Source of the DNA: Anoplolepis gracilipes
Lineage: Eukaryota > Arthropoda > Insecta > Hymenoptera > Formicidae
DNA length: 64,000 nt
Reading direction: 5' to 3'
Assembly: GCF_047496725.1 (NCBI RefSeq)
Contig: NC_132970.1
Coordinates: 21,602,001 to 21,666,000, forward strand
Within the stretch, counting starts at the first letter, position 1; each line of letters opens with the position of its first letter. Below the pieces are notes generated by a model, which saw nothing but the letters and a program-made list of their open reading frames with translations, did not search any database and was not told the DNA's origin. Shown here piece after piece: positions 12,324 through 26,418 of this stretch. The position numbers were made by a program, and so were the translations under genes.

Positions 12324-14210
12324 ATTATCGAACATATTAAGAGATATTTATGGAATATTCTAAATAGTTTACGTTCTTGAATAAAGAGCAATATTTGGTT
12401 TCTAGTCTTCAGTCTGCTTTGCAAGGAAAATAATAATTTATGTCTCGGTAATTTACGAGCACAACACGGTACTCTACAGATTTTCCAGATTAACGGTGGG
12501 TCGTCCGGCTATAAATAAAACCTTAAGCTCAGGTTTTCCTGCTTGCCTTTTTCGTTGTAAGGCACCACCGAGGGTCTGTATAATCATCCATTGTGGACAT
12601 TTCTAAGAGGAAGAAGTGTGCAACGTTCAAAATAAAACGGATCCGCCGTCTCGAGATTTCTAATTGCACCCGCTTATGAAATACTCGGACGCTGTAAACA
12701 TTTGCTGTGAATTACACGCGACCAAGCCTCGAGAGTACAAAGCTTAGTGCGCGGCGTCTGTATTAGACTACTAACACATCAGGTTGTAATTTATGAAACA
12801 ATTCTCATCCGCGTGTCTTTTCCGTCTCTTCATGTTCCACGGTTTATTTCACGAGTACAACTTTTTAAGATGTGTCGGTTTTCATTTCAATATATTTCGT
12901 GCGTCGAATTTTATTTATATAAATTTGATTACGTGTACGTACTTCTCGAACATGTTCATACATACGAGATAAAATTCCCTAGATTTTTTAAAAAAATATT
13001 TATTCACAGGCATTATGTTTTTTTGAGATGTTAAATATCGAGATTAACATAATGTGTCACAATATAATTATAATTAATATAAATATAATTTTTCTAGATG
13101 CACGATAAAATGAACGATAGATCCTTGTATATCGCGGACTTAATGACCTTTTTTAATTCCAATTTCTATACTTACACTCGATAAGGCACATTAATCACTA
13201 GACACGACTCAATAGACCGGATGCAGCGACAAGTTAAGGTACGATTTACGTGCTATAGCTCATATATTAGAGCCAGCGAATTATGCATTAACGTACATCC
13301 ATCCACGACACCTACCCGTAGAAGACATTAGCGTCACCCAGGACGGTTTCCTCTTAATCGCGTGTCGCGCCTGCAGCTCGAATCGCGTCCACCGAATATT
13401 TGCAGGCCCTGCACGCGATATGAATTAAGACACAACCATCAAATTAAAATCTAATTTACTACAGTTAATATCACATGGTTTACGTCGACAGATTTATAAG
13501 CTGCTCAATGCAAGTTCCAACAGAAAGCAAGTAAATGAACACTTTCTTGTAATATTCTGAAATGACGTAGTTATCAACTTTAAACTTCAAAACAATAATC
13601 AAGAGTCACGTAATGACATTTACATTGCGCAAGAAGTAATATGCATAAGTTACTTTCCACTCTCATTAATTATATATTAGTAAGTATGCAACATGTCATA
13701 AAAATTGTACGCGAAATACGTACTTTGTGTTTTATTCTTGATAAATTAAAAATTATACGCTGCAAGTATAATTTGGTCTCCTACAAATGAGTTATTACAA
13801 AATTAATGTTTTACTCTGTTTGATTTTTTAATAGTTCTAGTTACGTTGTTTATAAAGGAAAAAGCATTTCTCTCAGTGTTATATAATTTCGCGTAATTTG
13901 TGCGCAAATATAGACGTAACGGCAAGGCAAGGATAAATATTTGAATAAGACGCCCACGTACAAACTCCTGGTGTTATACACTCTAAAAATGTAGTAAGCT
14001 TTTTCAAATGACTCACTATCGTTTTCGATTTTCGGTGGCTCCGCCAAACTTAAAAATGCCGACAACGTTTCTCAGTGTTTCGCGCGGCTCATTAATCGAC
14101 AGTAAATTAATAAGTGATTAGTTTGTTTTATGGTTTCATTTAACTTCAAGTTTCTACGACTCGACAGCGGCACGATAAGAGGAAAGTCGAGACTGCATCC
14201 GGTAACATTA

Positions 14211-14244
14211 GTACTTTTCCACACAGACGAGAGTGGAAAAGTAC
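14211..14244. repeat. Perfect 12-bp hairpin with 10-nt loop
   Basis: GTACTTTTCCAC (14211-14222) is followed by the loop ACAGACGAGA and then the exact complement GTGGAAAAGTAC (14233-14244). It lies in a GC-balanced island rather than in simple sequence. Confidence 0.88.
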
Positions 14245-15723
14245 CACTACAACCCAATCAACGTTCTAAAGCCATAAGCCGGAATGCTTTACTCGCTAAT
14301 TGGACCAATTTGAAGGTCTCCTCGTTTGTCGGAGTCCGAGTTTGTGTGAAAGCAAGAATATAAGAACCTGGCAAACTTTTGAGACATTACAATTTCTATA
14401 ATTCCCGTGCTATTCCAGAGGGTCAGTTAATTATACGCACGTAATTTGTTGAAAATTGTTATTTAATTAGATGGTTAAATCGAAATAATTTTATGGGGAA
14501 ACAGAAAGTTTTTAAAGCCGTTGTTATATATTTACATTATAGCAATAATGTGTTTGAAGAAACTTTTATTTAAATTTAAACCTAGAAATTTCTATATATA
14601 ATATATGTATATATATGTGTAGAAATTTAAATAATTCTTATTATGTGTGTGTATGTGTATCAAATTACAAAGAATGAGAGTCCATAAATATTAATTATTT
14701 TTTATTTTTGTTATTATTTAAAATATAATTTTTTTAGCATTTTCTTTTTTTAATACAAATGCAAATAATAAAGGCGCGATCTGACAATTCAGTCCACTTA
14801 TAACAAAAATGACTTAATTTTTTTTACTCAATTTGAGAGGAAAATTTTTGATGCGAGTAATACGAATTTTATAAATAAAATTTATTATATTGAGTTTCTT
14901 TAACTTTTAGCATGGAAAAGAAAACGCATTCTAGGTAGATTTCTAATTTAATACCAATTTTGTATTATGAATTGTTAGTCGCCATTTCTGCGTCGTGAAA
15001 CACCGCCTACTTTCAAGCGAACACAGCGTAGCGTTGCCAGGAAGGCAAAATAAATCAGACACACTCGGGGCAGCATGAAATATTGGTTTAGACGACGATC
15101 TATGGTTTGTAAATATTAATCTGCGTTACACTAGTGCCATATCAAATATTCGCTTGCCAGGAAAAATAACCGGTAGATTGTCGTTGCATTTCAATCATCG
15201 CATATGCTTACTTTATTATTGAATTAAATTTGCATTTATTTAATTTTCAAAAGTTTTGCTCCCTAACTATTTTTAAAGTAACATCATCCTATATTTATCA
15301 GTTGAATTAATTTTTATGCCGATTATGTAATAATGTTAGCCTTCTTTTCTTCAATATGTTGTAAAATTAATGTATATTTTTATTGTATGTACGAGTTTTT
15401 TCTCAATTTTTTTCTTTTACATTTTTACTTCTATATAAAATGTATTTAAAAAAATTTTAATTCTTAAAAAAGAATTTAATATTTTATTCTTACTTAATTA
15501 TGAATCGCAAGAAGTAGGTATTATTAGTTCTCTTTATACCTATTGATTGATTCGCTTGAGACGTCAGCACAACCTAAATCTTTTCCTATACCATTTATCT
15601 TGAAAGAAATGGTTTTATGTTTCGTTCAAGTGTGTGGGAATTCGCTTATCGAAGAAAGAGCGAGAAATAGTTTTGTTCAGATGTCTCTTGTGCGAGCCAA
15701 TCATGGCGGAAAGATTAAACATA

Positions 15724-15750
<27 letters not shown>
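15724..15750. repeat. (CT)n microsatellite
   Basis: A CT tract of about 27 bp followed by a T run. Confidence 0.95.
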
Positions 15751-15755
<5 letters not shown>

Positions 15756-16293
15756 ATGTTGTCGCTGGCATATAGTTTAGTCTTCGTGAAAGAGAAGAAA
15801 AACGGATCAGAAGCCCTGAAGTATCTATTGACCCGCAATCGCCGCCACATTTATCGCCATTCGTCGAATCGTGCGTAAGCTCTTCCGCCGATAGCAGGAA
15901 GCATTCTTTCGTCCCGATACCAATACTTCCCGTATATCGGTGTTACGCTTCACCAACGTTTCGGTGAAAATAGAAGAAACGCGCCTGAGACCGGCGGATG
16001 CGACTGAAAATTTCAAGTTCTCGCGTATATCCGATTCGGTTGGCCGATGTGCCAGCTGCGGTTATACACAAAGAAGTCCTCGAGTGGACAAATGGTAAGA
16101 TCGGAGTATAAGCTGCCAACCTTTAACATGCAATGAAGGCATCGAGGGAGCAAACTTTGATATTGACTCTCCCGCTTTCTATCTGTACAATCAAATACAC
16201 GTTTTTATTGTTTTCTCTTATATTAATTTCCTAAATTTGGCGAGATTTTCTCGCAATATTTTCATTAAAAAAACTGTGTGCGTCTAGCAAAAG

Positions 16294-16850
16294 TAGGATA
16301 AACTTAGAGTATGATGGCCATAGGTTGTAATGTTTTTTCAATAATCGCTACATAGAGCGCTTTTTTAGTCATTATCAAAGATAATCGATATTTACAGTAG
16401 TTTATGTGCATACATTGTTCGAAATGACGATATTGTGAATCTTACATCATATTTTTACTTTTGACTACTTGCAAAGTTTTTCATTTCTCCACTAAAAACT
16501 GTTGTAACGTCGAATAAATGACAGTTAAGCTATCGTAATCGGCGTTAAATATATTATGAAGATATGTAAATTGTTATATAACTTATAATTTTTATTTTTG
16601 TTTTCACTATTTTTTTATAAATATTATATGGTCATCTTTTCCTTAAAAGTTGGGTAAGTTGGCCAATGCTTATGTTGTACTATTTTGATAATATAAAATT
16701 TCTATTAGATCTTTTCCTTTGAATTACGATAATATTACGTAATTGAAGCTTCAGTGAAGATAACATGCCAAGCACTATTAAAAAATAACAAAAATAAAAG
16801 CATGTTTTTTGCATTTTAAAAAAACTATGGCCATCCTACCCGATTCACTA
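16294..16850. mobile_element. 557-bp TIR DNA element, longer member of a two-copy family
   Basis: The element begins TAGGATAAACTTAGAGTATG and carries GATGGCCATAG just inside. The right end reads CTATGGCCATCCTACCC and then CGATTCACTA, so the termini form inverted repeats of about 28 bp with TA at each outer edge. It has no coding capacity. The outer ~100 bp at 16294-16396 and ~120 bp at 16729-16850 are shared with the inverted copy at 41267-41491. The middle ~330 bp (16397-16728) is absent there. TA at the ends suggests a Tc1/mariner-type target site (inference). Confidence 0.82.
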
Positions 16851-16969
16851 TCAATTTCTGTGCAAAACAACTCTCTTCGTTTCTTCGCAAAAATGTATTA
16901 ATTACTGAGAAATGAAGTTTTTCCAAGAGCGCTCTTCCGCTATACCATAATAAAGCTCATATCCATCAT

Positions 16970-17600
16970 TCCTTCACCTACACTCGCCCACTTCTCTCAA
17001 TCTTCCTTGATCCTCGCTTTACTTCCCTGTCCGCCCCTATCTCGTGTCGTTGCATCGACGTCGCTTCCACCGCACCGTCGCGGTGGCAAAGGGAAGAAGA
17101 AGAGACCATTGCAACCGAGGGAAAATCGGGCGACAAGAGAGGGAGAGGGGGAAAAAGCACACCGAACGCAATCTCACACGCTGTGGAGAAGCGATACTCT
17201 CGCGCGTCAGACTTGCCAGGAAATCTCCTCCGGGAATCTTCGCCGCGGGACACCTGCGCGCGCGAGAATCTCTTCCCCTGGGATCGGGAAAACTGGAAAC
17301 GTTGCCGCTCTGTATGTATATGTATGTATATATGTGCAAACACCATGTGTTCGTTACCTGTATGTGTGAGACACGTCAAGGGATACGGGGATAGGGAGGG
17401 ATACTTCAGCGTCGGTATTAGCGAAGGAAGCGAGGGAGATCCCGGGGATCGATTGATCGCCCGGACGATCGTCGGGGCGGATCAGCGAGCGAGAGCATCA
17501 CGGGCGAAAATGCGAGCCATATTCGATATCCGCGGTACGTTTATCGCGGCACTTTTATCGCGCGCGCGGAGCCGAGACGTGTGTTATTGACAAGCGTGTA
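16970..17600. other. CpG-rich island with overlapping spurious frames
   Basis: A 600-bp GC- and CpG-rich block with purine-rich and CGCG-rich stretches and a (TA)/(TG)-like patch near 17310-17335. Five open frames of 100-135 codons overlap on both strands (16978-17590). Their mutual overlap and lack of any family match indicate stop-poor composition rather than a gene. A promoter, 5' UTR or enhancer function is possible but not shown. Confidence 0.45.
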
Positions 17601-19980
17601 CATTTGTTATCGAGATTGATTAAATTTGGAACACCGGTGGGAGGATGGCTTAAGCGAAACACTAGGAAGAGCGATCGGTCGGATCGACGAGGATAGAAGA
17701 GAGATTTCGCTCTAGTTATATCGATTGTTTATGGATCGCTGCGCTTGGAGGCTCAATAATTTTCTCAATAAATGACATTCTTGAAAAAAGAGTTCTTTTT
17801 ATCTTTTTATGGAAATAACACTTGCAGATGGAACCACATAAAATATGTGCACAATAAATAAACAATAATTACGGCGAAAGAGAACGAGAGAAAGGAAAAG
17901 AGAGAGAATATAGGGAGTTTATTACGCGTGAAATATTTTCTCTTAGTTATTATATAAATTATAATATAGCGTGTTATAATTAAAGACTTTAAATTATCTT
18001 CATTACGATATAAATCGATATTGTACACGATATCACATATTCGCAATTTGACTTAAATTTACTTTCACGAATTTTCATAATTATCGTATTTTGTTACTCA
18101 TTAAATGAAATTGAGAGGAAAATGTAATAATATATATTTTACTCTTTTTGCATTCTTAATTAACTAATTAAATCAATTAATATGATCATATGACAAATTA
18201 TTAACAACAATTATAACATACTTAATATAACACCATTCTGTGAGCTAAATTATTCTGAGAGCTATTTTTCGTGGTCGTAATTTAACTTTAAACTCACATA
18301 GTTATGAATTTTGTCTTTCGGGAGAAAAAGTACGCGTTTTGCGAGTCATATACTACTAGACATTATCCCATTACCAGACTTTAATTCGATATTCAATTTT
18401 AAAAGTCGAATATCGAATGAGAAGCCAACAGACATATTCGATCGAGGACAATGAGTTTGTACGCGCGAGATTCTGGCGAATATTGAAGATATTATTTCAC
18501 TTTGCATATGAGTGTTGGATACGTTCCAACATCCTAGAAATGCAAATTTTATCCCGCGTCTCGAATTCTCGTGAAATTCGTTTACGTTTACGTTTCGAAA
18601 TTCGTATGCATTTGATTGATTCGATCATCATTCTCGTTTTTCGATTCTCGACTCTTGTCAGCGTTAATAATTCTATAGATAATTCGTCGAATACCTATAG
18701 GTGATACGCGGACCAAACTGTCGATTGATTACGAAAGTGGTTCATTGAATGGAATAATTGAAAAAAAAAAAATTTATGTTCCTGCAATTTATAAATATTG
18801 ACTACAAAATAGTTATTTAAAATTTTATGCCAGTAATTTATCAGAGTATACTACAAGATCGAAATCGAAAAGAAAATCTCTTTTTTTTACACATATTAAA
18901 AATTCTTATAAATTAAAACCATTTATACAGAGACTTTATATATTCTTCGAATTTTTAAATAAACTCGTGAAAAAAAATATTTTGTCGTCGGGAATAAAAA
19001 AATATTGAGAAACTGCGATTTTTCTGAATTTGAGTATAACCTTGTTTATTTTTTATAAGTTGAATTTCTCTACAAAAATAACGAAATATATAGCTACACA
19101 CATACATATATATTAATTAGATTTTGTCATTTTATTCTAATACATATATATACATATATGTTTATTATTAAATGTATAAAATTCCACATTAAAAGAAATA
19201 GAGAAAGTGATTTAATTTATAAGTTTGTCTTTTATAATATATAAAGGAAAATTATAATTTCTATTAGCTTTTTTAAAGATATTTTATGATAAAACGATGA
19301 TTTAGAAAACGGTATATTGACATTCTCTTTTTACTTTTATACTAATGTTGCTAAAGAAAAATCGCTGTTCAGAATCGAAACATTGATACATCGATTCTAT
19401 ATGGATCAAGGTGCACTAAGGGAATATTCGTTGCATTCTTTTTATGTCGTATTTTTCTGAATTGAAGAAATAAAAAAATATCTTACTTTTTCTTCGACAT
19501 ATCACGAAAATGAGAAAAAGCTGGACCGTCATAAATCGCTTTTTTCCCGAAGGACCGAAAAGAATAGTAGATATCCGGAAGTTTTCCGATAGCTTCATAC
19601 GTTTTGCTCCTGGCATCCAATTGCCGTAAGTTCACGCCTTCCCTAACCTTTAACTTTGACTGTACCAATCTACTCGCATTTCAACGAAATCGTTATCCGC
19701 GAAGCATCGAAAATTCGCGTACCAAAAGTTACCTAGCATTAAACTTTCAAATAATTTTCTCTCTAATTAAAATCACGCTCACGGTAATAAGGGCTCCATA
19801 GCAGCACTCGTTATTCGATCGCACCTTCTTTCTCTGTCTTATAAACAGGAATTGTTTTTATTGCCTCATTAAAACTGCAGATTATTTTGTACTACAAAAT
19901 CAAATTGTTTTTATTTTTTACGACTGCCGTCTAGCAAGTTTCGTTAAAAGTTCATTATATACAGGAGCAATTGAGTTTGT
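17601..19980. other. AT-rich non-coding stretch, no gene seen
   Basis: AT-rich sequence with short uninformative open frames. The patch at 18380-18720 is less AT-rich and starts with an 11-bp inverted repeat: ATTCGATATTC at 18384-18394 and its complement at 18408-18418. Confidence 0.65.
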
Positions 19981-20176
19981 CGTAACAAATTAAATGTAAA
20001 ATTTTCTCATTTCAATCTTTTTACAATATAATAAAGTATTTGGAGAAGAATCAAAAGAAAATTATTTATATAAATATTTCGTTACTAATTAAATGTAAAT
20101 TTCTCACTTTAATCTTTTTACAATATAATAAAGTATTTGGATAAGAATCAAATTATTTAGATAAATATTTCGTTAC
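19981..20176. repeat. Two-copy tandem duplication of about 91-99 bp
   Basis: A unit starting CGTAACAAATTAAATGTAAA at 19981 recurs as CGTTACTAATTAAATGTAAA at 20080, and the flank repeats the start again at 20171 (CGTTAC). Both units contain ATCTTTTTACAATATAATAA and AGTATTTGGA. The copies differ by small indels, so this is a moderately old local duplication. Confidence 0.9.
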
Positions 20177-23100
20177 ATAATCCTTAGATAATGTATCTCT
20201 CTAAAAATTTTACAGCAATATGAAATAACGTAGAAATTATTTAGAAAAGCGAAAGAATATAAAGAAAATTTATGATTCTGCTCTTCGATGTATGGTTACC
20301 GTCTAAGAAACAATAAACATGTAATAGCCATGACCGGGATTGTTTCGCCGGAAATATAAGTTTCACGAGTAACGTTTTATCTTGCGAGACACGAACGCAT
20401 TCGAAGTTTGCAAATTGATTCCACCGTGGGATATACCGTTGCACACCGGTTTCGTTCCCGCCGTGGATCCATAGGGAGAACCATAGGGTAAAAGAGCGGG
20501 AGTAAGGGAAATGCGCGGAATGCCAAGAGAAGGAATATATCAACGTAGAAAATATTTCGCACACGGGTCACGAAACGTAAGGTCAGCCCTAAACTACTTG
20601 CGCTTTAAAGACGCCAATGCGGGCAGCGGTCTCTCGAATAGAAGATAAAGCGAATAAGTGCCGCAGCATTATGGTGATTCCCGAAACCCAAATTCAGCTT
20701 ACAATGCAAGATGCACTTTATATTTGTCTTAAGCTTTCGAAAAGCCGAACGCATACGAAGCACGCAGAAAGTATATAGTCTGCCAGCCAATGACCCTGTC
20801 TATATATTGCAAAAGACAGATGAAGGAATAGTTTCTTTTTCTCCGAGCAATCGCGTACAAAAGAAGATTTCAACCACAGACTTTAGTATATTAAATCGCA
20901 GTCTTGTTAAAAGTAAAGCCAGGCAGATATTTAGAATTGAGCAGAATATAATTACCGCATTAATTAATGGATTAAATATTCATTAATACTTGTACTCTAT
21001 GAAAATATAGTTTATATTTTAATAACTCCCGGCAAATTGAAATATGACACAGAGTGTTTATTAACTCAACCTATATTTTTTGGTCAATTTTAAATGGCTT
21101 CGATGTTAATGATCACATATAATTATATAGAAGTATGATTTAGACAGATTAATTGACGATTTAAAAAAAAATTATTTCCGTAATTTTGCAGACTATTTAA
21201 TTAATCAACGTTAATTAATTATATTTAGCCATAATATCGACAAGTTAGTACAGCAATGTTTACAAACCCTATTCAATTTGCTCATTTTAATGACTAATAT
21301 CATTAATGTGACAAAATATATACCTAAGTAATGAAAATCTAAAAAATAAAACCAAAATTTGATTTAAAGAATTCCCGAAATCATCGATTCAAATATATTT
21401 ACGTATTGAGTATATTTACACCTATTTAATTAGTTTAAAAATATTTAAAATCTTGAGCGCGCGCGCGCCCGTGCGCATACAAATTGGCATTTTTGAAATT
21501 GACAGAATTGGGTGTCGACATTTGACAAATCAAAATTTATGATTTTTACGCGACAAACGTAAGGGACCATGAAGAGGGCTAGTGAATTCCGGAAGGAAGC
21601 AGAGTTTGAAGAATCTAGTAAAGCTTGGAACTATCGGGAGGAGGAAGCGGAATAGATAGATTGTCAAGGGAGAGGGGGTAAATTCATTGAAGTGGATAAC
21701 TGCATTGTGCCAGAAACACTGCAGGAACACATCCGATTATTGGGAAGACGGGATTTCGGCATTTCTTTACCGCCTGGCCGGCTGCCAAGGGATGTTGTTT
21801 CCTGTCGTCGGAGGCCGCTGGCTTGGAAGAATCGGTTCGGTTATTGAAATAATGCACTTTTATCGCTCCTCTAGGGCTTTCTTCGCGTATTGTTGTCCTG
21901 CTGAGTCTGGTAGCGGCAGGTGCTGTCACAAGAGATGGTTTGCTAGTCATTAAAATATATTTTTATTGTTGGAAATGCTTGCTCTTCCAACATGCATGCG
22001 TCCAACATTTAATTATAATATGCAGAAGATCTGTGTATATTTTTTCTTTTGTGTGCGTAGGATTTTCATAAAAGGATAGTTGCATAATCGCATATATAAT
22101 TTATGACTCCTCCAGCCATGATACAACGCATTAATGCTTTTGAAGAGTATTTAATAACAAGTACTTGTTAAGAAATGGCTCGAGGCTGTAAGGTCCGTAT
22201 TTTAGTATTGAAATTCTCGCGAATGCTTGAGAAATCGTTCGTAAGGAAAGAAGATGAAGAGGAAGGCGGAACGACAGCAGTGGAACGAAAAATCTAAGGA
22301 GATAAAGTTGAGCGTACGTAATCCGTCCTCTCAAGCTTCGATAGAACCACCTTGTAGTGTTATTCTTCATCTTTTATTCGATCATCTTCAAGACTATGCT
22401 TCGAAGCTACTTTCTACTATATGTTCTAGTGCTAGATATGAATAGTTTGCGCGAAGAGCAAATGTATGTATCGATGAAAGCTTGAATGTACATATTTTAG
22501 AAACATTTCACTTTTTGGAATGAAAAATAATCATGTTTTTCATGCGTGACATGTTGAAATGTATATTGATTGTACAGAAAATATAAGTGATTAGTAAAAA
22601 AATTTTTTAAATACAGATACCAATGAAAAAGAAAAATATTACCTTTAAAAATGTAAATTTTTTGTAAGAAAATTATTTGTAGACAATTTTTTTAAGATTG
22701 ATTGATATAAATATAAATATAAATTATTTAAATGTAAGGTATTTTAATTTTTTTAGGTACTATTAATTTCTATATTTATATGCAACATTTATATTCTGTC
22801 GTTTTTTGTAATTTCTAGGTATCTTCCACGGTTTTACGTTGCTTTCATATAATAACGAATAAGCTCAAAGGAAAAACGAATTAGCTACACTTAACTTTAT
22901 TTCCAGAGTTTTTCTTTTCGCTGCTCTTAACTTTATTCTTATCTTCTTTCTGACACTGACTAGCTTCCACTTTCCATTTTCTGTTGTTTCAGGATGCAAT
23001 TTCCATTTCTTTAACATACTTCTATTTTTATTCTCTTCCTTACAATTTTCTTAACATATTATACAATTAAAAAAGTTTAAAAGGTATATTTGTATGCAAA

Positions 23101-24960
23101 TTGTTGCATGATTGTAATTTATATGCAATGTTAAATTCATTATAAATACATACTGCCTCTCTATTCTCTCTATCCCATTATTTTGTTTACTTCTGACCTG
23201 TTTGCATTGCACTTTTTTTTGTCTTTAACGTCTCTTTTAATAGAGAACGGATTAACTGCGTTCAACTTTATCGCCCCGGGTGTCGCAGCGAGCCTTTCTT
23301 TACCCTCACATTTCCTGTTACTCTCTTATACATTGAGGGTTGCACAAGAATCTCATTTCCAAGACTGTAGTTTCCGGGAAACGTGCAATACCCTGTAGTC
23401 ATCTTCTTTACATACATACATATATACACATATATATGTGCAATGTGCATAATACTATGAAGTTACATTTGAAAGAGAGAGGGCTTGGGGGATGAAAGCG
23501 TTGCGTGCGATTATTGGCGCGATCGACCATGAAGACCCAGCGTGAAAATGTAGCTGGCGGAAATGATGAAGAGACCGCGGAATTCTCATGTCCATTTGAT
23601 GGTGCAGCGCATCCTAATTAATGATTAATTTCGAAATTCGTCGATTGCATTCGCAATGCTGGGAAATTAGGTCGCTGCTCATGTTTAATCTAATCTTTGT
23701 ATGCCGATGGTTTGCCAGTTAAGTATATTAATTTTGTTAATTAATTTTATCAATTGTATTGTATATTTTAGTTGATTGTTGATTTTTTGAAAAGGATGCT
23801 AGGTAATAAAAGATACAAAATCTAATTAATTTCTTTTTTATTTACAAGTAAATAATTTGATTTATTGTATAAAATCATATTATATATATTGCCGCGAGGG
23901 AACACTAACAAGTATTATCGATATGTGCACAGTCATCACTTTCTATTCCATTTTGTCAAATAAATGATTGCTCGTTTCAGGGGCGACAGAGCGCGCGTGG
24001 TGTCGGATGCTAACTTAATTTAGAAACGGGAAATCGACGTAAAAGGGAATATTGCAAGGATCGCAATAGCCGGTACGCTGGTCATCGCTGACGCAATATC
24101 TCGCGCACGTAGATTACACGAACAATGTGGGCTTTGCATTTGGTCGAACGGATTAAAGAGAAATTAATGAGTAGCCGCCGCGCGAAAACGAGTAATAATG
24201 GATGTATGAATAATCAAGGCAACGAACGACCATCGGCCCTGGTCTCGTACCGCGAATATATTCGCAATATCGTGATTTCATGCTGTAACAACTTGAGGTT
24301 TTTTTTTTTTTTTTTTACCTCTGCCGTGTATTTTATATAAATAATGCAGCCTTGTAGCGGGGAACTTTTTTAATTAGGAGTTTGAGAGACAATGAACAAA
24401 GATAACGCGAATTTTTCACAGCTGCCGTAGTAAAACGTCTCGTTTTATCGCGGATAATAACGGTCGTAAGTAACTATAGTGGCGGACGTTTGAAGTATTT
24501 TACTTCTTCCTTCGTTAACGACTTCCTCGGCGACGGCTTTTTGTTAAATCACATTAAGCAGATTAAATGTCGTCTCCCGTATACCTTGTTAATGTTACTG
24601 CTAAGGAAGCTGCGGCTTCTTTCCACTACAGAGGAGTCTTTACATTACTACAAGTTCTTATTTGATATTAACTCGCTAATCGTTGTCCAAAATCGTCTAT
24701 GCTTTTAGCTTCTTTTATAATACATGCATTCAAAGATATATATATATTTTACATTCATTTTGAAAGAAAAAAAGAAAGCTTTAAAATTAAAAATCTTTAT
24801 TTTCTACTCCATAAATATGCCTATGATATATATGATCAATCGTTTTACTGTGATGAAATTCGGGTTGAATATTTCTAACGCTTTCGAAAGTCGATACCCA
24901 GTCATGTTGTTTTTTTTCGGCTTGACGATGCCCAATCAGAAATCAGAGCAATGCCAGCTC
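20177..24960. other. AT-rich non-coding stretch, no gene defended
   Basis: Mostly AT-rich. A less AT-rich segment at 21690-21950 is open for 88 codons on both strands. Another such segment lies at 20380-20790, where short frames also overlap on opposite strands. No product is recognisable. (CG)n alternation occurs at 21456-21468. Confidence 0.6.
24299..24316. repeat. Poly-T run of 18
   Basis: Homopolymer tract. It could be the A-tail of an old retroposed insertion on the minus strand, but no body is recognisable. Confidence 0.9.
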
Positions 24961-26008
24961 GTACATGAATCTTTCTCAGCATTCCGCCTATTCATGAAAA
25001 TCGTGACAGGTACGCTCTTTTTTTTTCGGTCGACTGTCCCATGCGCTGCGAAACATCACGGATGAGCTCTTCGCGTTCGTCGTCGGCTCGTTCGCGTTGC
25101 GACGATACGTAACTACGAAAGAGGAAAAGCATTTCACACTGGCAATAAATAATAACCAGTCCGTTCGGTCAATGTGCCTCGTGACCGATATTCCCCATTT
25201 TCCTCTTTTCATTTTTCTCACTTTTTTCTCTCTCTTCTTCTCGTATTTGTTTGTATCCAGCTAGAAGCAGTGATCGATGTTGAACGTGGATAAATTTACG
25301 AAATATCAAGCGTGCAATTGCTATTGAAAAAAAAATTGTCGGTTATAATTCTTTTTTAATACAGTAAATACAGATCGATAATAAAATTTAACAATACTTG
25401 AATATACACAATCTTTTTGTTACAAACATTGTTTTCAACAAATTATTATTAATCGCGCATATTTAAGAGGATATTATTCGTGATTAGCGTTTTTCAATCA
25501 ATACAATGTAATATAATGTATAATTGAATGTTGTTTCTTAATTTAATGATTACATTTTTATAGGCATATGATGGATTTTATATTTTTTCGTTTTAATCTT
25601 GGAAAAAGCACAATAACAGTGGCGCGCATGAATATTGCCTGGCAACAAACCATTTTCGCAGGAATGATTTTTTAAATCTCTTCCAAGCTCATCTAAAACT
25701 CTTTCTATGACATGCAGCAACGAGAAAGTGTTATAAATAATAACGAGTTGCAGTAGTAAAATAAATAATAATGGATTTACTCGCTCGATATACTCTGTGA
25801 CCTATTTTCTTTCTCTTTAGTTATCTATTTTCTCGCAGCAACGAATCATAAAATGCTCAGGATCAATACTAAATAGTCCGTACCAATTTTCCCACTGTTA
25901 GTATATATTCCATCTAAAATCCTAAAATATACATAATATTGAATATTATAATTAGAAATATTTTTAATAATTTTGCATTATATTATAATAAATATCTTAC
26001 ACAGTTTT

Positions 26009-26010
<2 letters not shown>

Positions 26011-26039
<29 letters not shown>
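26011..26039. repeat. (AT)n microsatellite
   Basis: An AT tract of about 29 bp. The 61-codon frame over it is a Tyr-Ile artefact. Confidence 0.95.
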
Positions 26040-26044
<5 letters not shown>

Positions 26045-26375
26045 TTTTCATCTATAAAAAAATAAACTACTTGATATTTATGTCAAACATTTTCTCACTG
26101 TTAACATACATTTCACGTACATAAAATAATGTTGAACATATTAGATATTTAAAAGAGTTTTGCCGTTTACATTATAATAAATATCTAACATTTTTCAATA
26201 CATATATTTTCCCTCTATGAAAGAACAAAGTACCGGTTCAACTACTAAAAGCTCTTAAGTATGCTTCTAAAAACTTTTCTCTGCGAGTTTCGAGAAATTT
26301 TAGAGGAAGTCGTAACGATCACAACGAATTTTGTCAAAAACGCTCGCAACACGTCGCCTATATTTTCTCGAGATG

Positions 26376-26418
26376 AGAAGGAGAGAGAAAGAAAAAGAGA
26401 GAGAGAGAGAGAGAGAGC
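26376..26418. repeat. (GA)n microsatellite, impure start
   Basis: A GA-rich tract with a few AAA interruptions, becoming pure (GA)n from about 26397. Confidence 0.94.

Larger units (their letters stand above)
10801..16293. other. AT-rich non-coding stretch with GC-balanced islands
   Basis: No recognisable gene. A 105-codon open frame at 10801-11118 and a 111-codon frame at 15543-15878 (interrupted by a CT repeat) have no family resemblance that I can see. The islands at 12440-12760, 13190-13440, 14040-14350 and 15830-16170 have mixed composition and are the places where conserved regulatory sequence would most plausibly lie. Confidence 0.6.
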
